Source of the DNA: Sphingomonas kyeonggiensis
Lineage (GTDB): Bacteria; Pseudomonadota; Alphaproteobacteria; Sphingomonadales; Sphingomonadaceae
Assembly: GCF_014204495.1 (NCBI RefSeq)
Contig: NZ_JACHLN010000004.1
Span: forward strand, 1 to 64,000
Direction: 5' to 3'
DNA length: 64,000 nucleotides
This document shows, in pieces, positions 18,158 to 25,802 of the stretch. The position numbers and the translations under genes were made by a program. The stretch's first letter is position 1; each line of letters starts with the position of its first letter. Under the pieces are notes generated by a model. That model saw only the letters and a list, made by a program, of their open reading frames with translations, was not told where the DNA came from and made no database searches.

Positions 18158-18850
18158 ATGGCCCGAGTGAAGATGCTTCTCGTCGAGGACGACGCCGCGA
18201 TTGCGGAACTGGTCGCCTATCATTTCAAGCGCGAAGATTATGAGGTGAAGCACACGCCCGACGGCGAGGAAGCCCTGCTCCTCGCCAAGGAAGCGACGCC
18301 CGACATCGTGCTGCTCGACTGGATGGTCGAGGGGCTGAGCGGGATCGAAGTGTGCCGCCGCCTGCGCCGCATGCCCGAGACGGCGAACGTGCCGATCATC
18401 ATGCTCACCGCGCGCGGCGAGGAAGAGGATCGCGTGCGCGGGCTCGAGACCGGGGCGGACGACTACGTCACCAAGCCCTTCTCCCCGCGCGAGCTGGTCG
18501 CCCGGGTCGGCGCGGTGCTGCGCCGCGTGCGCCCGGCACTGGCCGGCGAAGCGCTGACCTATTCGGACATCGAGATGGACACGGTGGGCCACAAGGTCCG
18601 CCGCGGTGGCGAAGTGGTGCAGCTGGGGCCGACCGAGTTCCGCCTGCTCAAGCATTTCCTCGAGCATCCGGGCTGGGTGTTCTCGCGCGAGCGGCTGCTC
18701 GACGCGGTATGGGGGCACGACAGCGACATCGAGAGCCGTACGGTGGACGTGCATATCCGGCGCCTGCGCAAGGCGATCAACCACGGCAACCGGCCGGATA
18801 TCATCCGGACGGTGCGCTCGGCGGGATATGCGCTCGACGCGGGGAATTGA
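18158..18850 (+). CDS. phoB: Phosphate regulon response regulator
   Basis: 230 residues. The receiver domain carries EDD (residues 10-12), the phosphoacceptor aspartate in IVLLDWMVEG (about residue 54) and the conserved lysine in YVTKPFSPREL. The C-terminal winged helix (LGPTEFRLLKHFLEHPG...RTVDVHIRRLRKA) is of the OmpR/PhoB type. It lies 16 bases after phoU, is probably autoregulated through the Pho box before pstS, and ends the operon ahead of a repeat pair. Confidence 0.96.
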   Translation: MARVKMLLVEDDAAIAELVAYHFKREDYEVKHTPDGEEALLLAKEATPDIVLLDWMVEGLSGIEVCRRLRRMPETANVPIIMLTARGEEEDRVRGLETGADDYVTKPFSPRELVARVGAVLRRVRPALAGEALTYSDIEMDTVGHKVRRGGEVVQLGPTEFRLLKHFLEHPGWVFSRERLLDAVWGHDSDIESRTVDVHIRRLRKAINHGNRPDIIRTVRSAGYALDAGN

Positions 18851-18878
18851 GGGTACATAGCCCTTCCCAAAAATACTC

Positions 18879-18962
18879 CGTCATCCCCGCGCAGGCGGGG
18901 ATCCAGGGTAACAAAGCGATGTCCTGCTTGGCTCTGGATCCCCGCCTGCGCGGGGATGACGA
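18879..18962. repeat. Head-to-head palindromic repeat pair (class A)
   Basis: CGTCATCCCCGCGCAGGCGG arm, then ATCCAGGGTAAC... spacer ...TTGGCTCTGGAT, then the inverted arm. The same unit is at 31998-32080 and, in reverse orientation, at 20998-21084. It follows phoB. Confidence 0.85.
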
Positions 18963-19033
18963 CGGAGTATAAGGGAGGGCAGCTCTCCCACATGAACCCC
19001 TTTTCACGAAACCATCCCCACCCCCTCGCGTTG

Positions 19034-19068
19034 CTGAAACCGGGCGTAACGATCTCGCCCGGTTTCAG
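19034..19068 (+). promoter_or_regulatory. Hairpin leader overlapping the ribosome binding site of the 96-residue secreted protein
   Basis: Perfect 13-bp inverted repeat CTGAAACCGGGCG / CGCCCGGTTTCAG around the loop TAACGATCT. The right arm runs into AGGAGA, the ribosome binding site, 12 bases before the ATG at 19081. It could be a terminator-like leader, a translation-controlling structure or an operator. A similar hairpin precedes the paralogue downstream (19406-19439). Confidence 0.55.
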
Positions 19069-19080
19069 GAGACGCACCCC

Positions 19081-19374
19081 ATGAAGCTCCTTGTCATGGC
19101 CGCCGCGCTGACGCTGGTCGCCGGCGCCGCGCAGGCCCAGACCTCGGCGCAGAAGGCCGAATCCCCGAGCAACAACGACGCGAGCAAGCTGGGCGGCTAT
19201 GCCCCGTCGGCGCCGCTGTTCAGCACCGGCACCACACCGCCGCCGGGCACCCAGGTGGTGTTCGTGCCGAGCACCCAGACGCCGACCCAGGCCTTCCCGC
19301 CGCCGGCGCCGAAGGAAAGCTATCCGATCTGCAAGCGCGGCCAGTTCGACGGCTGCCGCCAGCGCGGCGGCTGA
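19081..19374 (+). CDS. Small secreted protein with a C-terminal cysteine pair, first of two paralogues
   Basis: 97 residues. Signal peptide MKLLVMAAALTLVAGAAQAQ, then a low-complexity Ser/Pro/Thr region and the C-terminal motif SYPICKRGQFDGCRQRGG with two cysteines seven residues apart. The next gene encodes a protein with the same plan and a matching tail (SYPRCSKTIKDHCRQSR), so they are paralogues. No database family is recalled. Two cysteines in an exported tail suggest a disulphide. The strong AGGAGA ribosome site lies within a hairpin leader. Confidence 0.75.
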   Translation: MKLLVMAAALTLVAGAAQAQTSAQKAESPSNNDASKLGGYAPSAPLFSTGTTPPPGTQVVFVPSTQTPTQAFPPPAPKESYPICKRGQFDGCRQRGG

Positions 19375-19405
19375 GCGCGGCCAAATCCCCTTTTTGCGGG
19401 ATGGA

Positions 19406-19439
19406 ATGTGCCGGGTGCGCAACGTCGCGCCCGGCACAT
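19406..19439 (+). promoter_or_regulatory. Hairpin before the Pro/Ala-rich secreted paralogue
   Basis: Ten-bp inverted repeat ATGTGCCGGG / CCCGGCACAT, with further inner pairing GCGC/GCGC around AACGT. The loop region GCGCAACGTCGC resembles the loop GCGTAACGATCTCGC of the hairpin at 19034-19068. It lies about 48 bases before the start of the next gene and has no T-run after it, so a simple terminator is unlikely. Confidence 0.5.
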
Positions 19440-19486
19440 GCGTTTCCGGAGGGAAGCGGGTGGGGTGACAGAGAGGAATGCTCACA

Positions 19487-19876
19487 ATGAAGTTCATGCT
19501 TTTGGCCTCGGCCGCCCTGGCGCTTGGTGGCACCGCCATCGCGCAGGACATGCCGCAGACCGCCCCGCAGACGACGCCGGCCCCGACTCCGCCGGCTCCG
19601 CCCGCCCCGCCGGCCGACGCGCCGCCGCCGCCCCCCGACGCGCCCGCAGCCCCTGCCGACCCGGCCGCGCCGCCGCCGCCGGCGACCAACCCGCCGCCTG
19701 CCGCTCCGGCCGCGCCCGCGGCTCCGGAGGCCACTCCGGCTCCGCCTGCGCCCCCTGCTCCTCCGCCTCCCCCGGCAGCCGATGCGGCTACGGCTGCGGC
19801 GCCGGCGCCCTCGGATCCGAAGAGCTATCCGCGCTGCTCGAAGACCATCAAGGATCACTGCCGCCAGTCGCGGTGA
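19487..19876 (+). CDS. Small secreted Pro/Ala-rich protein, second of two paralogues
   Basis: 129 residues. Signal peptide MKFMLLASAALALGGTAIAQ, then about 85 residues composed almost only of Pro, Ala, Asp and Thr, then SYPRCSKTIKDHCRQSR, clearly related to the tail of the preceding gene's product. The Pro/Ala stretch could act as a flexible spacer across the periplasm or wall. The ATG at 19487 is preferred to 19478 because GAGAGGA lies nine bases upstream. It is probably expressed separately, since another hairpin leader lies between the two genes. Confidence 0.7.
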   Translation: MKFMLLASAALALGGTAIAQDMPQTAPQTTPAPTPPAPPAPPADAPPPPPDAPAAPADPAAPPPPATNPPPAAPAAPAAPEATPAPPAPPAPPPPPAADAATAAAPAPSDPKSYPRCSKTIKDHCRQSR

Positions 19877-19886
19877 TTTGATTTCA

Positions 19887-20020
19887 ATCCTCCCCCGGAG
19901 GGGGAGGGGGACCAGCCGCAGGCTGGTGGAGGGGTATTCTCCACGGGCTACTTTGCCTGAGGCGCGCTACCCCTCCACCACCGCTTCGCGGCGGTCCCCC
20001 TCCCCCTCCGGGGGAGGATT
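19887..20020. repeat. Head-to-head repeat pair with perfect 28-bp arms (G-rich class C variant)
   Basis: The left arm AATCCTCCCCCGGAGGGGG... (19887-19914) and the right arm (19993-20020) are exact reverse complements over 28 bp. Inner GTGGAGGGG and CCCCTCCAC also pair. It lies between the Pro/Ala-rich gene and the SDR gene. Confidence 0.8.
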
Positions 20021-20078
20021 TGGTTTCCTCCACGCACGATCCCGTTCTAGGTAACTTCCAAAATCGGGAGAGAGCTGC

Positions 20079-20972
20079 ATGACCATCGACTTCAAGGACC
20101 GCGTCGCCATCGTCACCGGTGCGGGCGGCGGTCTCGGCCGCGCCTATGCGCTCGAGCTGGCGAAGCGCGGGGCCAAGGTGGTCGTGAACGACCTGGGTGG
20201 ATCGCGCGACGGCACCGGCCATTCGGACGCGGCATTGAAGGTGGTCGAGGAGATCGAGGCGCTGGGCGGCGAGGCGATGTCGAACGGCGGCAGCGTCACC
20301 GACTATGGCCACATGGTCGCGATGGTCGAGGCGGCCAAGGCGAAATGGGGCCGGATCGACATCCTGATCAACAATGCCGGCGTGCTGCGCGACAAGAGCT
20401 TCGCCAAGATGGAGCCGGAGGACTTCAAGTTCGTCGTCGACGTCCACCTGATCGGCTCGGCCAACTGCACCAAGGCGGTGTGGGAGACGATGCGCGAGGC
20501 GAACTACGGCCGCATCCTGATGACTGCGAGCTCGACCGGGCTGTTCGGCAATTTCGGCCAGGCGAATTACGGCGCCGCCAAGCTCGGCCTCGCCGGGCTG
20601 ACCAAGACGCTCTACCTGGAGGGCGCGAAATACGGGATCAAGGTCAACACCATCGCCCCGGTGGCGGGCACGCGGATGACCGAGGACCTGTTCCCCGAGG
20701 AAGCGTTCAAGGCATTCGCGCCGGAGAATGTCGCGCCGGCCGCGCTGTTCCTGGTGAGCGAGGACGCGCCGACCAACCAGATCGTCGGCGCCGGCGGCGG
20801 CGTGGTCCAGGCCGCCTATGTGACGCTGACCCAGGGCGCGAAGCTCGAGGCGCTGACGCCCGAGGCGGTGCAGGCGCAATGGGCGCAGATCACCGACCGG
20901 ACGGGGGAGATCGTGCCGGGGTCGGGCAGCGAGCAGACGATGCTGATCCTGGGGAAGCTGCAGAGGGGGTGA
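20079..20972 (+). CDS. Short-chain dehydrogenase/reductase, 3-hydroxyacyl-CoA-type
   Basis: 297 residues. The cofactor motif TGAGGGLGRAYA is at residues 14-25, NNAG near residue 97, the catalytic Ser in TASSTGLFG and the YxxxK pair in NYGAAK. The overall pattern (NDLGGSRDGTGHS, GVLRDKSFAKM) is that of the dehydrogenase domain of peroxisomal multifunctional enzyme type 2 and its bacterial single-domain relatives, which act on 3-hydroxyacyl-CoA; the substrate here is inferred. The extra C-terminal 40 residues are normal for this subgroup. It is monocistronic and sits between two repeat pairs. Confidence 0.88.
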   Translation: MTIDFKDRVAIVTGAGGGLGRAYALELAKRGAKVVVNDLGGSRDGTGHSDAALKVVEEIEALGGEAMSNGGSVTDYGHMVAMVEAAKAKWGRIDILINNAGVLRDKSFAKMEPEDFKFVVDVHLIGSANCTKAVWETMREANYGRILMTASSTGLFGNFGQANYGAAKLGLAGLTKTLYLEGAKYGIKVNTIAPVAGTRMTEDLFPEEAFKAFAPENVAPAALFLVSEDAPTNQIVGAGGGVVQAAYVTLTQGAKLEALTPEAVQAQWAQITDRTGEIVPGSGSEQTMLILGKLQRG

Positions 20973-20997
20973 GTCCTACCCTCCCCCGCCATTTCCT

Positions 20998-21084
20998 CGT
21001 CATCCCCGCGCAGGCGGGGATCCAGAGCCAAGCAGAACTGGCCGGGCAGAGTAACCCTGGATCCCCGCCTGCGCGGGGATGACG
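20998..21084. repeat. Head-to-head palindromic repeat pair (class A, reverse orientation)
   Basis: Arms CGTCATCCCCGCGCAGGCGG and inverted copy; the spacer read on the reverse strand gives ATCCAGGGTTAC...TTGGCTCTGGAT, which matches the spacer ends of the copy at 18879-18962. The whole unit has therefore been dispersed in both orientations. Confidence 0.8.
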
Positions 21085-21168
21085 GAATAGAGATACGGGC
21101 CACCCGCCTTACCGTATTGCCTCACTAATACACATACGGTATATCCTCCCCCACAGGAGGAGACTGCC

Positions 21169-22278
21169 ATGTACAGCGAAAGCGATCTGGCCAGTGCCGT
21201 GGAAGCGGGGGCGCTTTCGCCCGCCGCTGCCAATGCGCTGCGCAACTATGTCGCCGAGCGCCGGTCGGCGCCCGCGGTGGACGAAGAGCATTTCAAGCTG
21301 CTCACCGGGTTCAACGACATCTTCGTGGCGATCGCCGCCGCGCTGATCCTGGTCGCCGCGGCGCGCATCGGCGCCTATTTCGGCGAGTTGTTGATCGGCC
21401 CGGGGCCGGAGCCGCGGATCATCGGCGGCAACATGATCGGCGGGGGCCTTGCCGTTGCCGCATCGAGCTGGATGCTCGCCGAATATTTCACCGCCAAGCG
21501 CCGGATGGCGCTGCCGTCGATCCTGCTGCTGTTCGGCTTTGTCGGCGGTGTGGGCGCGGCGCTGTCGGGCATCTTCGCCGCGAACATCCCCTGGATCGAG
21601 GAGCAGATGCACCTCGCCAGCGACCTGCAGCGCCAGCAGCTGGGCGCGGGCATCGCCGCGATCGTCGGCCTGCTGACCGCGCTTGCCACCTGGATCCACT
21701 GGAAGCGCTTCATGGTGCCGATCACGGTCGCCGCCGGCGGGCTGGTGATCGCCGGCATGGGCGTGGCGATCGTGCTCGCGCTGGTACCCAATGCGAAGGA
21801 CTGGGTGAACGAGATGCTGCTCGTCGCCGGCGTCGCGATGTTCTTCTTCGCGATGCGCTGGGACATGACCGACCGCGAGCGCCGCACCCGCCGCTCGGAT
21901 GTGGCCTTCTGGCTCCACCTCGCCGCGGCGCCGCTGATCGCGCACCCGGTGTTCCACATGCTCGGCGTGTTCGACGGCGAGGTTACCGGCCCGGTCGCGG
22001 CTGTGGTGATCGCCCTCTACATCGCCTTCGCCTTCGTCGCGCTGGCGGTGGACCGCCGCGCGCTGCTCGTCTCCAGCCTGATCTATGTGCTGTGGGCGAT
22101 GTACGCGCTGTTCCAGGCGACCGGCGCGGTCGAGCTGGCGGCTGCCCTGACTGCACTCGTGATCGGCTCGGCGCTGCTGCTGCTCTCGGCCTTCTGGCAG
22201 CCGGTGCGCCGCATCGTCGTCGGCCTGCTCGGCGGGCTGGAGGAGAGGTTGCCGCCGACCCAGCTGGTGACTGCCTGA
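21169..22278 (+). CDS. Multi-pass inner-membrane protein of unknown function
   Basis: 369 residues, with a cytoplasmic-looking N-terminus of about 50 residues (LASAVEAGALSPAAANALRNYVAERR) and then about ten hydrophobic segments. The N-terminal pattern resembles DUF2157-type membrane proteins, but I am not certain of the family. No catalytic motif was seen. The start has GGAGGAGA upstream. It is followed by a GC-rich hairpin. Confidence 0.75.
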   Translation: MYSESDLASAVEAGALSPAAANALRNYVAERRSAPAVDEEHFKLLTGFNDIFVAIAAALILVAAARIGAYFGELLIGPGPEPRIIGGNMIGGGLAVAASSWMLAEYFTAKRRMALPSILLLFGFVGGVGAALSGIFAANIPWIEEQMHLASDLQRQQLGAGIAAIVGLLTALATWIHWKRFMVPITVAAGGLVIAGMGVAIVLALVPNAKDWVNEMLLVAGVAMFFFAMRWDMTDRERRTRRSDVAFWLHLAAAPLIAHPVFHMLGVFDGEVTGPVAAVVIALYIAFAFVALAVDRRALLVSSLIYVLWAMYALFQATGAVELAAALTALVIGSALLLLSAFWQPVRRIVVGLLGGLEERLPPTQLVTA

Positions 22279-22288
22279 GTTCCCTGGA

Positions 22289-22312
22289 GGCCCGGGGTTC
22301 GCGCCCCGGGCC
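22289..22312 (+). terminator. GC-rich hairpin after the membrane protein gene
   Basis: GGCCCGGGG / CCCCGGGCC perfect 9-bp stem with loop TTCGCG. No T-run follows, so it may be a weak terminator or only a structural element. Confidence 0.4.
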
Positions 22313-22335
22313 GATACTCTCGATCAGGATATTGC

Positions 22336-22797
22336 ATGATGCCCAGTCTGACGCTGGCCCTGTTGCTCGCCACTCCCGCCCCGCAGGCGGATGCGCCGCT
22401 GGTCGAGCTGGTCAGCAAGTTCGTCGAGGCCGAGCGCGCCTATGACCAGGAGAAGATCGCCGACCTGGTGACCCAGGATTATGCCGAGGTCTCGCCGCTG
22501 GGCGATGTCGACACGCATGACGAATTCCTGGGCTTCTATGCCGCGGACAAGAAGCGGCCGGTGCCGGTGACCAGGCTGAGCGATCCGCTGGTGCGCGAAT
22601 ATCGCGACGCGGCCTCGATCATCGTGCGGCTGTCGTTCGACCTGCCCGGAGCGCCGGCCCAGCCGCCGCGCACGGTATCGATGCGGGCGAGCTTCCTGGC
22701 GGTGCGCGCGGGCGGCACCTGGAAGATCGCATCGGCGCACTACACGCCGATCCGTCCGCCGGCGCCACCTGCCCCGCCGCAGCCGCCGACGCCCTGA
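22336..22797 (+). CDS. Small exported NTF2-like (nuclear transport factor 2 family) protein
   Basis: 153 residues. A short N-terminal hydrophobic stretch (MMPSLTLALLLATPAPQA) may be a signal peptide. The body follows the NTF2/DUF4440 plan: a helix with VEAERAYDQEKIADLVTQDYAEVSPLGDV, then strands ending SMRASFLAVRAGGTWKIASAHYTPI. A Pro-rich tail (PPAPPAPPQPP) closes it. Function is unknown. Start may be 22336 or the next codon at 22339. Confidence 0.75.
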   Translation: MMPSLTLALLLATPAPQADAPLVELVSKFVEAERAYDQEKIADLVTQDYAEVSPLGDVDTHDEFLGFYAADKKRPVPVTRLSDPLVREYRDAASIIVRLSFDLPGAPAQPPRTVSMRASFLAVRAGGTWKIASAHYTPIRPPAPPAPPQPPTP

Positions 22798-22845
22798 CCC
22801 TACTTGGGAGGAAGCACGGTCCCCAGCCCTGCTTCCGACACCACT

Positions 22846-22880
22846 CCCCTCCCGTGCCCCCCGGTGCGGGAGGGGTTTTT
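22846..22880 (+). terminator. Rho-independent terminator of the NTF2-like gene
   Basis: CCCCTCCCG (22846-22854) pairs with CGGGAGGGG (22867-22875), followed by TTTTT. It lies about 50 bases after the stop codon. Confidence 0.8.
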
Positions 22881-22883
22881 CGT

Positions 22884-22984
22884 TAGAGCGGATTTCGATC
22901 CGACTTGGTCGGCTCGACCGCTCTAAGCTTTTGGTTTTCCGCATTTTCCGAGTCGTCAGATGATTCCATCTGACTAGAAAATGC
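22884..22984. repeat. Compound palindromic intergenic element (two hairpins)
   Basis: First hairpin: TAGAGCGG (22884-22891) with CCGCTCTA (22918-22925). Second: GCATTTTC (22941-22948) with GAAAATGC (22977-22984), enclosing GTCAGATG/CATCTGAC (22955-22974). This type of composite element is known to recur in alphaproteobacterial genomes; here it lies between two convergent genes. No second copy was seen in the window. Confidence 0.5.
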
Positions 22985-22985
22985 T

Positions 22986-23876
22986 CTAGGGCTGCTCGAT
23001 CGCGGTGCCGGGACGCGCACTCATCGCGGTGCCGACCGAGGAGAAGACGATCAGGCACACCGCCAGCCACTGCACGCCGCTGAGCACTTCGCCGAGCAGC
23101 ATCAGGCCCATCAGCGCGCCGACCGCGGGCTCGGCGCTGAGCAGCGTGCCGAAGGTGTTGGCGGGGAGCCGGGGCAGCGCGATCATCTCGAGCGCATAGG
23201 GGATCGCGCTGGAGACTATGCCGACGAGCAGGCCGAGCATCAGCACCTCCGGCCGGAGCAGCGCGGGTCCTGCGTGGAGAATGCCAACGGGCGCGGCGAG
23301 GCAGGCGGCGATCAGCATGCCTCCGGCCGCGGCGGCGGGGCCGTGCGCGGCGCCGGCATGACGGCCGGTGAGGATGTACGCCGCCCAGCAGGCACCGGCG
23401 ACGAGCGCCAGGGCAACGCCGCGCCAGTCGAGATGCGCGGCGCCCTTCCAGATCGGCAGCAGCAGCGCGAGGCCGAACACCGCGAGGCCGATCCACAGGA
23501 AGTCGATCCGACGACGCGAGGTGAGCACCGCGACCGCGAGCGGGCCGGTGAACTCGACGGCGATGGCGATGCCGAGCGGGATGTAGGACAGCGCCTTGTA
23601 GAAGCTGAGGTTCATCACCCCGAGCACGAGACCGTAGCCGAGCAGCGAGCGCCAGCCGGCGTCGAGCCGGATCCGCCAGGGACGAAAGATCGCCGAGAGG
23701 ATCACCGCCGCGACGATCAGGCGCAGTGCGGTGGCGCCTTCGGGGCCGACCAGCGGGAACAGCTTCTTGGCGAAAGTCGCGCCCATCGTCACCGACAGCA
23801 GCGACACGAACAACGCGGACAGCGCGACAAGATCGATGCGCGGCGAAGCGGGCCGCGGGGCAGCGAAAGCGGACAT
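22986..23876 (-). CDS. EamA-family (DMT) exporter, RhtA-like
   Basis: 296 residues with about ten membrane segments arranged as two EamA halves (for example LFVSLLSVTMGATFAKKLFPLVGPEGATALRL and AVGALMGLMLLGEVLSGVQWLAVCLIV). RhtA-type members export amino acids such as threonine or homoserine; the substrate here is not known. It is divergent from an Lrp/AsnC regulator, and the gap between them contains a perfect 17-bp palindrome, which suggests that the regulator controls the exporter in response to an amino acid. The stop codon lies in the end of a repeat element. Confidence 0.88.
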   Translation of the reverse strand: MSAFAAPRPASPRIDLVALSALFVSLLSVTMGATFAKKLFPLVGPEGATALRLIVAAVILSAIFRPWRIRLDAGWRSLLGYGLVLGVMNLSFYKALSYIPLGIAIAVEFTGPLAVAVLTSRRRIDFLWIGLAVFGLALLLPIWKGAAHLDWRGVALALVAGACWAAYILTGRHAGAAHGPAAAAGGMLIAACLAAPVGILHAGPALLRPEVLMLGLLVGIVSSAIPYALEMIALPRLPANTFGTLLSAEPAVGALMGLMLLGEVLSGVQWLAVCLIVFSSVGTAMSARPGTAIEQP

Positions 23877-23955
23877 CAGGACACTCGGATATGCGGGGAT
23901 GTTGGCTTCAGGATAGGGATTTGCCGCGATAAGGGCGGTTTATTTTGGCGCTTAT

Positions 23956-23972
23956 GCGATAAAGTTTATCGC
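23956..23972. promoter_or_regulatory. Candidate Lrp/AsnC operator, 17-bp palindrome
   Basis: GCGATAAAGTTTATCGC, perfect 8-bp arms around a central G, ending 14 bases before the regulator's ATG and about 80 bases upstream of the divergent exporter. A half-site GCGATAA recurs at 23926-23932. This fits an autoregulated Lrp-type site shared by two divergent genes. Confidence 0.65.
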
Positions 23973-23986
23973 GTTAGGCTCGAGAA

Positions 23987-24469
23987 ATGACGAAGATTGA
24001 ACCGCTCGATTCGTTCGACCGCAAGCTGCTCGAGCTGCTCCAGCGCGACGTGCAGCAGCCGGTGGCGGCGCTGGCCGAGAAGGTCGGCCTGTCCGCGCCA
24101 GCCTGCTACCGGCGCATCCGGCGGCTGCGCGAGACCGGGGTGATCGAGCGCGAGATCGCGGTGGTGCATCCCAAGACGCTCGGCTGGCCGCTGTCGATGA
24201 TCGTGCTGGTGACGCTGGAACGCGAAACCGCCGACACGGTGAGCGAGATGTTCGAGATCTTCCGCCGCGAGCCCGAGGTGATGGAAGCCTGGAACGTCAC
24301 CGGCGACCATGACTTCGCGGTGCGGATCATCGCGCGCGACATGGAGAGCTATGACGATCTGGTCCGCCGGCTCTTCTCCGCCGACGAGCGGGTGCGGACG
24401 TTCGAGACCCTGGTGGTGATCCGCGAGACTGGAGGGATGAGCCCGGTGCCGGTGGGAGTGGGGCGGTAG
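23987..24469 (+). CDS. Lrp/AsnC family transcriptional regulator
   Basis: 160 residues. The N-terminal winged helix-turn-helix (LDSFDRKLLELLQRDVQQPVAALAEKVGLSAPACYRRIRRL) and the RAM/AsnC ligand domain (VTLERETADTVSEMFEIF...GDHDFAVRIIARDMESYDDLV) are intact. Members bind amino acids and control transport or metabolism genes. The adjacent divergent EamA exporter is the likely target. Confidence 0.93.
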   Translation: MTKIEPLDSFDRKLLELLQRDVQQPVAALAEKVGLSAPACYRRIRRLRETGVIEREIAVVHPKTLGWPLSMIVLVTLERETADTVSEMFEIFRREPEVMEAWNVTGDHDFAVRIIARDMESYDDLVRRLFSADERVRTFETLVVIRETGGMSPVPVGVGR

Positions 24470-24497
24470 GGCACGCCTCCTCCCTTGCCACCTCCAA

Positions 24498-24578
24498 TGT
24501 TCCCCGGCGAACGCCGGGGCCCAGGGTCGCAAGCGACACAGAAGAGAGACCCTGGGCCCCGGCTTGCGCCGGGGAACA
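24498..24578. repeat. Head-to-head palindromic repeat pair (class D)
   Basis: TGTTCCCCGGCG...CGCCGGGGCCCAGGGTC on the left (from 24498) and the inverted copy ending GGGGAACA at 24578, with a spacer of about 20 bases. It lies between the Lrp-type gene and DUF2794. A single arm of the same sequence is embedded in a gene at 35358-35380. Confidence 0.8.
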
Positions 24579-24617
24579 GGTAGATATGCGGCGGCTGGGT
24601 AGATGGTCCGGAGGCCC

Positions 24618-24956
24618 CTATTCCTCCACCAGCTTCATCAGCCGGCGTTCCACCGGCGCCAGTACCGGGCCCAGTTCATGCCCGCGCTTGAGGATCATGC
24701 CGCTTTCGTTGACCAGCGCCCACATACCCTGGCGGTTGCGCAGGCTCGGGCGCTTCTCGATGCGGAATTCGGGACGTTCGGCGGCGCGGCGGAAGGCAGC
24801 GAAGATCGCGGCGTCGAGATCGAACGACATCGCATAGTCGCGCCAATGGCCGGCGGCGACCATGCGGCCATAGAGATCGAGGATGCGGGTGAGCTCGGGG
24901 CGCTCGAAGCCGACCTGGCCAGGGCGTCCGAGGGGGAGCGGGGTTACGGTTCCCAT
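24618..24956 (-). CDS. DUF2794 family protein
   Basis: 112 residues, the usual length. The recognisable family segments are LTRILDLYGRMVAAGHWRDYAMSF, EFRIEKRPSLRNRQGMWALVNESGMILKRGHEL. DUF2794 is an alphaproteobacterial family of unknown function. The ATG directly follows the TAG of cysE, so both are on one transcript with cysE first. Confidence 0.88.
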   Translation of the reverse strand: MGTVTPLPLGRPGQVGFERPELTRILDLYGRMVAAGHWRDYAMSFDLDAAIFAAFRRAAERPEFRIEKRPSLRNRQGMWALVNESGMILKRGHELGPVLAPVERRLMKLVEE

Positions 24957-25646
24957 CTACGCGCTGTCGCGCTGCTCCCCTTCGGTCCGGCGCTCCGCAA
25001 GCACGGCGTCGAGCCGCTTGCGCATCGCCTCGAGCTCGCAGCGCATGATCTCCAGCTTCTGGGTCTGCGGATCGAACAGCTCGCTGCACGGCGTGCCATA
25101 GGGCACGAAGCCCTTCTGCCACTTCTCCGCCTCGACCAAAGTCGGCTTGGCCGGGATGCCGACCATCACCGCGCCGGGCGCGACGTCCTTGGTGACCACG
25201 GCATTGGCGCCGATCCGGGCGCGCTCGCCCACGGTGATCGGCCCGAGCACCTGCGCACCCGAACCCAGGATCGCGCCGTCGAGCAAGGTCGGGTGGCGCT
25301 TGCCGGCCACGCCATTGTCCGGGCTGGTGCCGCCCAGCGTCACGCACTGGTAGATGGTGACGTCGTCGCCGATCTCCGCCGTCTCGCCGATCACGACAAA
25401 GCCATGGTCGATGAAGAAGTTGCGGCCGATCTTCGCACCCGGATGGATGTCGATCGCGGTCACGAAACGCGACCAGTGATTGACCACGCGGGCGAGGAAA
25501 TAGAGGCGATTGCGGAACAATGCGTGCGCGATGCGATGATAGCCGAGCGCCCACACGCCCGGATAGAGCAGGATTTCCGCGCGCGATCGCGGCGCGGGAT
25601 CGCGCGCCTTGATCGAATCCAGATACGCCAACAGGCGCTGAAACAT
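24957..25646 (-). CDS. cysE: Serine O-acetyltransferase
   Basis: 229 residues. Serine acetylation is the first step to cysteine. The N-terminal helical part (FQRLLAYLDSIKARDPAPRSRAEILLYPGVWALGYHRIAH) is of the short EpsC/CysE type. The hexapeptide-repeat beta-helix follows, with DIHPGAKIGRNFFIDHGFVVIGETAEIGD and the active-site DHG triad. The C-terminal tail PYGTPCSELFDP... lacks the classic -I-D-Y-I end used for the cysteine synthase complex. The ATG at 25646 has AAAGGGGACC upstream; an earlier start at 25676 is less likely. The TSUP gene diverges upstream. Confidence 0.9.
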   Translation of the reverse strand: MFQRLLAYLDSIKARDPAPRSRAEILLYPGVWALGYHRIAHALFRNRLYFLARVVNHWSRFVTAIDIHPGAKIGRNFFIDHGFVVIGETAEIGDDVTIYQCVTLGGTSPDNGVAGKRHPTLLDGAILGSGAQVLGPITVGERARIGANAVVTKDVAPGAVMVGIPAKPTLVEAEKWQKGFVPYGTPCSELFDPQTQKLEIMRCELEAMRKRLDAVLAERRTEGEQRDSA

Positions 25647-25802
25647 GGCCGGTCCCCTTTTATCGGGTGTCCACATAATAGCTAAACCCGCGGAATTCCA
25701 GAATGGCCCATTCTGCGCTTGGCCGCACTAAAGCCGATGTATCTTGTTGGAACGTTCCGGTGCCGTCATCCATTCCATCCCGGCCCAACCTTCAAGGTGC
25801 GA

